64,000 nt of DNA from Vicinamibacteraceae bacterium (GTDB lineage: Bacteria > Planctomycetota > Phycisphaerae > Phycisphaerales > UBA5793): positions 1 through 64,000 of the forward strand of contig WYBR01000138.1 of the NCBI GenBank assembly GCA_011525805.1. The letters run 5' to 3'. A program made the position numbers and the translations under genes. Under the pieces are notes generated by a model that was not told the origin of the DNA, searched no databases, and saw nothing but the letters and a program-made list of their open reading frames with translations. This document shows positions 60,395 to 64,000 of this stretch, piece after piece. Position 1 is the first letter of the stretch. The number at the start of each line of letters is the position of its first letter.

Positions 60395-61369
60395 ATGGTC
60401 AACGCGGCCAGACCTTCGCGCGATGCCGCCGGCGCATCGGGGTCTGACCCGATTCGCGTCGCCATCGCCGGCGAGGGACCGGCCGCCCGGTTCATTCAGG
60501 CGTCCCTCCCGGCCACTTGGTCGTGCCGGCCGCTGAGCGAGTGCGACGGCTGCTGGGGCGTTCACTTCTGGATCGAGGCCGGCGGGGAAGCGAGGCATGC
60601 TCAATTGGGCGCCCTCCGCTCGATCAGCGCCATGGCGGCCGAGGGCGACGTGATCATCTCCACCTCACCGATCCTCTCGATAGACGAGATCGGCCAGAGC
60701 GTCACCTGCGCCGAGCGCATCGTCCGGCTCGTGACCTGCTGGGTCGAGGCGGCGGGCTGGTGCGAGGTTGTCGCGGGCGAGCAGACGCTTCCGGCGGCTC
60801 TCTCCGCGGCGGAGCGAGTGGCGGCAGCCGCTGGGTGGCGCGTCTTCCGTGAGTTCGACGCCGGCCCCAGCGCCCTGACGCGGCTGTTCGGTTCCGTCGT
60901 CCTTGCGGCGTGGAACGCGGCGATGCGCAGCGGCCGGCCAGGCGAAGTGGATGAGTTGGCGCGCCAAGCGGGGCTGTCGTGGGGGCCGCTACGAGAGCTG
61001 GACCGCTTCGGCGTTGGCCGCGCGGCGGCGATCTTCGATCGCGGGCCGCAAGTCGCGGGCATCGAGACGGTGTTCGGGAGCGCGAGTTCGCCGGCGCCTT
61101 CGCTGGGGTTCGCCTCGAAATGCGGAACTGACCTTATTGCACCGGCGGAGATGATCGGGTATTTCATTGCCCGTGCGGCGGAAGCGTGTTTGTCAATGCG
61201 GCGTGAGGGCGTTGTCCGGGAGGCCCGCCTTCTTCGCCGCATCCTCGCGGCCTCGTTGGGACCGCGCTTCGCCCGCCGCGTGCTCAGCCGCCCGGAAGCG
61301 CGATATCCTGACGCGGTCGGATCGTCCGCCCGCGGGGCCGAACCAAGCCGGCCCGGACAACCGACCTGA
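60395..61369 (+). CDS. Degenerate 3-hydroxyacyl-CoA dehydrogenase-like protein
   Basis: A 324-aa protein. The N-terminus is a Rossmann-like VAIAGEGPAARFIQASL, and the order of blocks (VIISTSPILSIDEIGQ; then WCEVVAGEQT; AAWNAAMRSGRPGEVDELARQAGL; GPLRELDRFGVG) follows 3-hydroxyacyl-CoA dehydrogenases. The catalytic HFFNP motif is not present: the corresponding stretch reads LVTCWVEAAG. It is therefore unlikely to be an active dehydrogenase of the normal type. It lies 18 nt after crotonase 2 and 72 nt before the acyl-CoA dehydrogenase, so it is probably part of the same operon. Confidence 0.72.
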   Translation: MVNAARPSRDAAGASGSDPIRVAIAGEGPAARFIQASLPATWSCRPLSECDGCWGVHFWIEAGGEARHAQLGALRSISAMAAEGDVIISTSPILSIDEIGQSVTCAERIVRLVTCWVEAAGWCEVVAGEQTLPAALSAAERVAAAAGWRVFREFDAGPSALTRLFGSVVLAAWNAAMRSGRPGEVDELARQAGLSWGPLRELDRFGVGRAAAIFDRGPQVAGIETVFGSASSPAPSLGFASKCGTDLIAPAEMIGYFIARAAEACLSMRREGVVREARLLRRILAASLGPRFARRVLSRPEARYPDAVGSSARGAEPSRPGQPT

Positions 61370-61441
61370 CCTGACCGGGGCCGAAACTTCGGCCGGCCCC
61401 GAAGCCCACGCGAATCGAACCGGATCGACAAGGAGCACACG

Positions 61442-63379
61442 ATGGCCGGGAAATCTCTCAGCGACATGAAGGGACTCTCCGAGAAGGACCGCAAGCAGAT
61501 CAAGCAGGCGGAGGAGATGCTCGGCCCCGATCCCGACACCATGGGGCTGGTCAAGAATTTCTTCTGGGGGAACATCCGCGAGGAACTCGCCTTTCCGTAC
61601 CCGAGCGTCAGCGCCGAGGAGATGGCGCGGTGTGATCAACTCCTCGCCGAACTCGACGACTACCTTCGCAACGAGCATCCCTCGGTGCAGATCGACCAGG
61701 AGCAGGAGATTCCGCGCTGGTGCATCGACCGGCTGTTCAAGATCGGCGTGCTCGGGATGATCATTCCCCGCGAGTACGGCGGGGGCGGATTCGGCGTCAC
61801 CAGTTACAACCGCGCGCTGGAGCGCATCGGGCAGTCCTGCGGCTCAACGGCCGTGCTCGTCTCGGCCCACCAGTCCATCGGGTGCAAGGCCGTGGTCCTC
61901 TACGGCACGGAGGAGCAGAAGAAGAAGTGGCTGCCGCATCTCGCCAATGACATGCTCGCGGCCTTCTGCCTCTCCGAGCCAAACGTCGGCTGCGACGCCG
62001 GCGGACAGGAGACGACCTGCCGCCTGAGCGAAGACGGCACGCACTACATCCTCAACGGTGAGAAGAAGTGGGCGACCTCGGGCGCGCTCTCGGGCATGTT
62101 CACCGTCATGGCCAAGCAGCCTTTCACCGACCCGAAGTCCGGCAAGGTCAAGGAAAAAGTGACGGCCCTGATGGTCACCCCCGACATGCCCGGCGTAGAC
62201 ATCTTCAGCCGTAACCGCAGCAAGTGCTCGATCCGCGGAACGTGGCAGGCGCGCATCCGCTTCACCGACGTCAAGGTGCCTCGCGAGAATCTCCTGCACC
62301 AGGAGGGCCGCGGCCTTAACGTCGCGCTGACCTGCCTGAACTACGGCCGGTGCACGCTTTCGGCGGGGATGCTCGGCGGGGCCCGGGCGGCGTACCTCCA
62401 GGCCGGCAAGTGGGCCCAGACTCGCTACCAGTTCGAGCGCCCCATCGGCGACTTCGAACTCGTGCAGGAGTACCTGATGGAAATGGCGGCGTTCGTCTAC
62501 GCCTCCGACGCCGTCCTCTACCTCACCACCGGCATCCTCGATCGCGGCGACGACGATGTCATGCTCGAGACCGCCATCTGCAAACTCTTCTGCTCGGAGT
62601 GGGGCTTCCGCACCGTCGACCGCGCCGTGCAGGTCATGGGCGGCGAGTCGCAGATGACCGAGAACCACGTCGAGCGCATCTGGCGCGACAGCCGCATCAA
62701 CACCATCGTCGAAGGCGCCAACGAGGTCATGCACTCGTTCATCTTCGCGTACGGCAGCAAACAACTCGGCGAGTACCTCATCCGCGTCAAGGAGAACGCC
62801 CTCAAGCCCGGCTTCTGGGGTCCGGCGGCGCGTGTGGCGTCGGAGATGTTCCTCGGCCTGCGCCCGGCGGCGCCCGCCGTCACGCGGCTGAGCCCGCAAC
62901 TCGTGGAGTACCAGGCCCTCTTCGAAAACAACGTGCGCGAACTCTCCCACCAGGTCAAACTGATGATGAAGGAGCACGAGGAGCGCATCGTCTCCAACCA
63001 GACGATTCAGAAGCGCCTCAGCATGGTCGCGGTCTACCTCTACGCCAGCGCGGCGGTGCTCGGGCGCCTCGATCGGACGATCCGTTCGGGGCAGGACGGA
63101 GCCGAGGTGGAATACGAGAAGGCGGTCGCGGGGTACTTCCTCCGCCACGCCGACCTCCAGATCCGCAATGAGATCCGGGCGCTGCGCGACAACATCGACG
63201 AGCACCTGCGCGCCTCCATCGGGACGGTGCGCAAGTTCATTGACAGCCTGCCCAACGACCAGTTCGTGATCCCCGAGAAGTCCCCGAACGCCCGCGGCAC
63301 CGGGCGGCCGCTGGGACAGGACGGGATCAGGCAGTTCGGGAGCGGTTCGCTCGCCCTCGAATGGGCGCGGGACGCCTAG
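61442..63379 (+). CDS. Acyl-CoA dehydrogenase, VLCAD/ACAD9-like
   Basis: A 645-aa FAD enzyme that introduces the 2,3-double bond into acyl-CoA (first step of beta-oxidation). It has the N-terminal helical domain (LFKIGVLGMIIPREYGGGG, AFCLSEPNVGCDAG), the beta-domain (GEKKWATSGALSGMFTV) and the C-terminal helical domain (FERPIGDFELVQEYLMEMAA, VMGGESQMTENHVERIWRDSRI). The catalytic base is Glu424 in TIVEGANEVM. After residue 440 an extra domain of about 200 residues follows, as in very-long-chain and ACAD9-type enzymes that bind membranes. No signal peptide is seen. Confidence 0.94.
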   Translation: MAGKSLSDMKGLSEKDRKQIKQAEEMLGPDPDTMGLVKNFFWGNIREELAFPYPSVSAEEMARCDQLLAELDDYLRNEHPSVQIDQEQEIPRWCIDRLFKIGVLGMIIPREYGGGGFGVTSYNRALERIGQSCGSTAVLVSAHQSIGCKAVVLYGTEEQKKKWLPHLANDMLAAFCLSEPNVGCDAGGQETTCRLSEDGTHYILNGEKKWATSGALSGMFTVMAKQPFTDPKSGKVKEKVTALMVTPDMPGVDIFSRNRSKCSIRGTWQARIRFTDVKVPRENLLHQEGRGLNVALTCLNYGRCTLSAGMLGGARAAYLQAGKWAQTRYQFERPIGDFELVQEYLMEMAAFVYASDAVLYLTTGILDRGDDDVMLETAICKLFCSEWGFRTVDRAVQVMGGESQMTENHVERIWRDSRINTIVEGANEVMHSFIFAYGSKQLGEYLIRVKENALKPGFWGPAARVASEMFLGLRPAAPAVTRLSPQLVEYQALFENNVRELSHQVKLMMKEHEERIVSNQTIQKRLSMVAVYLYASAAVLGRLDRTIRSGQDGAEVEYEKAVAGYFLRHADLQIRNEIRALRDNIDEHLRASIGTVRKFIDSLPNDQFVIPEKSPNARGTGRPLGQDGIRQFGSGSLALEWARDA

Positions 63380-63440
63380 AGTAAACCGGCACGCGGCGCC
63401 TCGGGCGCGCCTCACTTCCTCAATCCGCAAGGAGGAGCAC

Positions 63441-64000
63441 ATGGTCTTCGAGCGCATGGCCAATCGGGGGCACGAGCGCGTTCTCTTCATCCAGAATCGC
63501 GCCGCGGGCCTGCGGGCCATCATCGCTATCCACAGCACGACGCTCGGCCCGGCGCTGGGCGGGGTGCGGCGCTGGCATTACGCGTCCGAAGAGGATGCGC
63601 TCGAAGACGTGTTGCGCCTCAGCGAGGCGATGACGTACAAGGCCGCGGCGGCGCACCTGCCCATGGGCGGCGGCAAGAGCGTGATCCTGCTTGACGCCGC
63701 GCTCGCCGAGCCGCGCGAGGTCGCGGCCAAGGCGATGGGACGCGCCGTCGACACGCTGCGCGGCGACTACATCGCCGCCGAGGACGTCGGCGTCAACGAG
63801 CAGTACATCGACTGGATGGGCGAGGAGACCCGCTTCGTCATGGGAGGCGAGAAGAAGTCGCGCGGCGGCGATCCCTCCCCCTACACCGCGCGCGGCGTCG
63901 TCAACGGCATGCGCGCCGCGATGCGCTTCCTCAATCAGGAACCCACTTTCAAGGACAAGCTCATCGCCATCCAGGGCATGGGCCACGTCGGATGGAACGT
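63441..64000 (+). CDS. Leucine-dehydrogenase-family amino acid dehydrogenase, 3' end outside window
   Basis: The first 186 residues of a Glu/Leu/Phe/Val dehydrogenase. The ATG at 63441 follows a perfect AAGGAGGA site (63429-63436). Family blocks are HSTTLGPALGGVRRW, EAMTYKAAAAHLPMGGGKSVI (substrate and catalytic lysines), AAEDVGVN and the beginning of the NAD-binding domain IQGMGHVGWN at the window edge. These enzymes oxidatively deaminate branched-chain amino acids, giving acyl-CoA precursors, which suits the adjacent acyl-CoA genes. The frame stays open to the last base, so the gene is cut by the window. Confidence 0.92.
   Translation, partial: MVFERMANRGHERVLFIQNRAAGLRAIIAIHSTTLGPALGGVRRWHYASEEDALEDVLRLSEAMTYKAAAAHLPMGGGKSVILLDAALAEPREVAAKAMGRAVDTLRGDYIAAEDVGVNEQYIDWMGEETRFVMGGEKKSRGGDPSPYTARGVVNGMRAAMRFLNQEPTFKDKLIAIQGMGHVGWN

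Overview
The window is one high-GC bacterial chromosomal segment with no rRNA, tRNA, phage, transposase or CRISPR array that I can recognise. The gene content suggests a planctomycete, probably of the Phycisphaerae type. This rests on two membrane proteins with an N-terminal CGYILRGL zinc ribbon, paired bactofilins, a very large FtsX-type permease, HAF-repeat and PQQ-propeller secreted proteins, small ECF sigma modules and many palindromic intergenic repeats. A GT9 heptosyltransferase and a MacAB/TolC-type export set imply a Gram-negative (LPS, two-membrane) envelope. The taxonomic assignment is an inference.

Layout. 1-5208: three tandem paralogous secreted proteins of unknown function, each built from two related halves (the first is cut by the window edge). 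5258-8851: truA, a convergent methyltransferase whose end overlaps truA, and uvrB. 9073-12470: a TlpA/thioredoxin-like secreted protein, two bactofilins (the second with a zinc ribbon) and an almost acid-free, Asn/Lys/Arg-rich protein that looks like a nucleic-acid binder. 12875-23026: a lipoprotein, an ECF sigma/membrane-protein/secreted-protein module, an orphan OppC-type permease, two zinc-ribbon membrane proteins, enolase and a second ECF module with a PDZ protein. 23157-34385 (mostly minus strand): dihydroorotase, a translationally coupled operon (PQQ propeller, 96-aa protein, heptosyltransferase), an ABC ATPase/FtsX permease pair, and a halogenase-like flavoprotein coupled to a chorismate-lyase-like protein. 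34571-40091 (plus strand): a glutathione peroxidase/tyrosine phosphatase/heme-motif fusion, a pyroglutamyl-peptidase-like secreted protein, a GIY-YIG-like protein, a YugP-type protease and an SMP-30-like protein. 40191-48679: an FHA-GAF histidine kinase, class II DAHP synthase, a PIN-PhoH ATPase, two divergent secreted proteins and an HU-like protein. 48777-56415: fumarylacetoacetase with a conserved unknown partner, then a MacA-MacB-TolC export operon. 56539-64000: an acyl-CoA/beta-oxidation island ending in a leucine-dehydrogenase-family gene cut by the window edge.

The most notable signals are (i) a three-part fusion of glutathione peroxidase, a C-x5-R phosphatase and a CxxCH heme motif; (ii) the 218-aa protein at 11814-12470 with only two acidic residues; (iii) a family of about 260-290-bp composite palindromes at three intergenic sites, bounded by TAGCC/GGCTA inverted arms; (iv) in-frame insertions in two housekeeping enzymes (pyrC and class II DAHP synthase), the latter sharing sequence with intergenic repeats beside uvrB; and (v) several genes whose TACAAT-like box lies only 6-8 nt before the ATG, which suggests leaderless transcripts.
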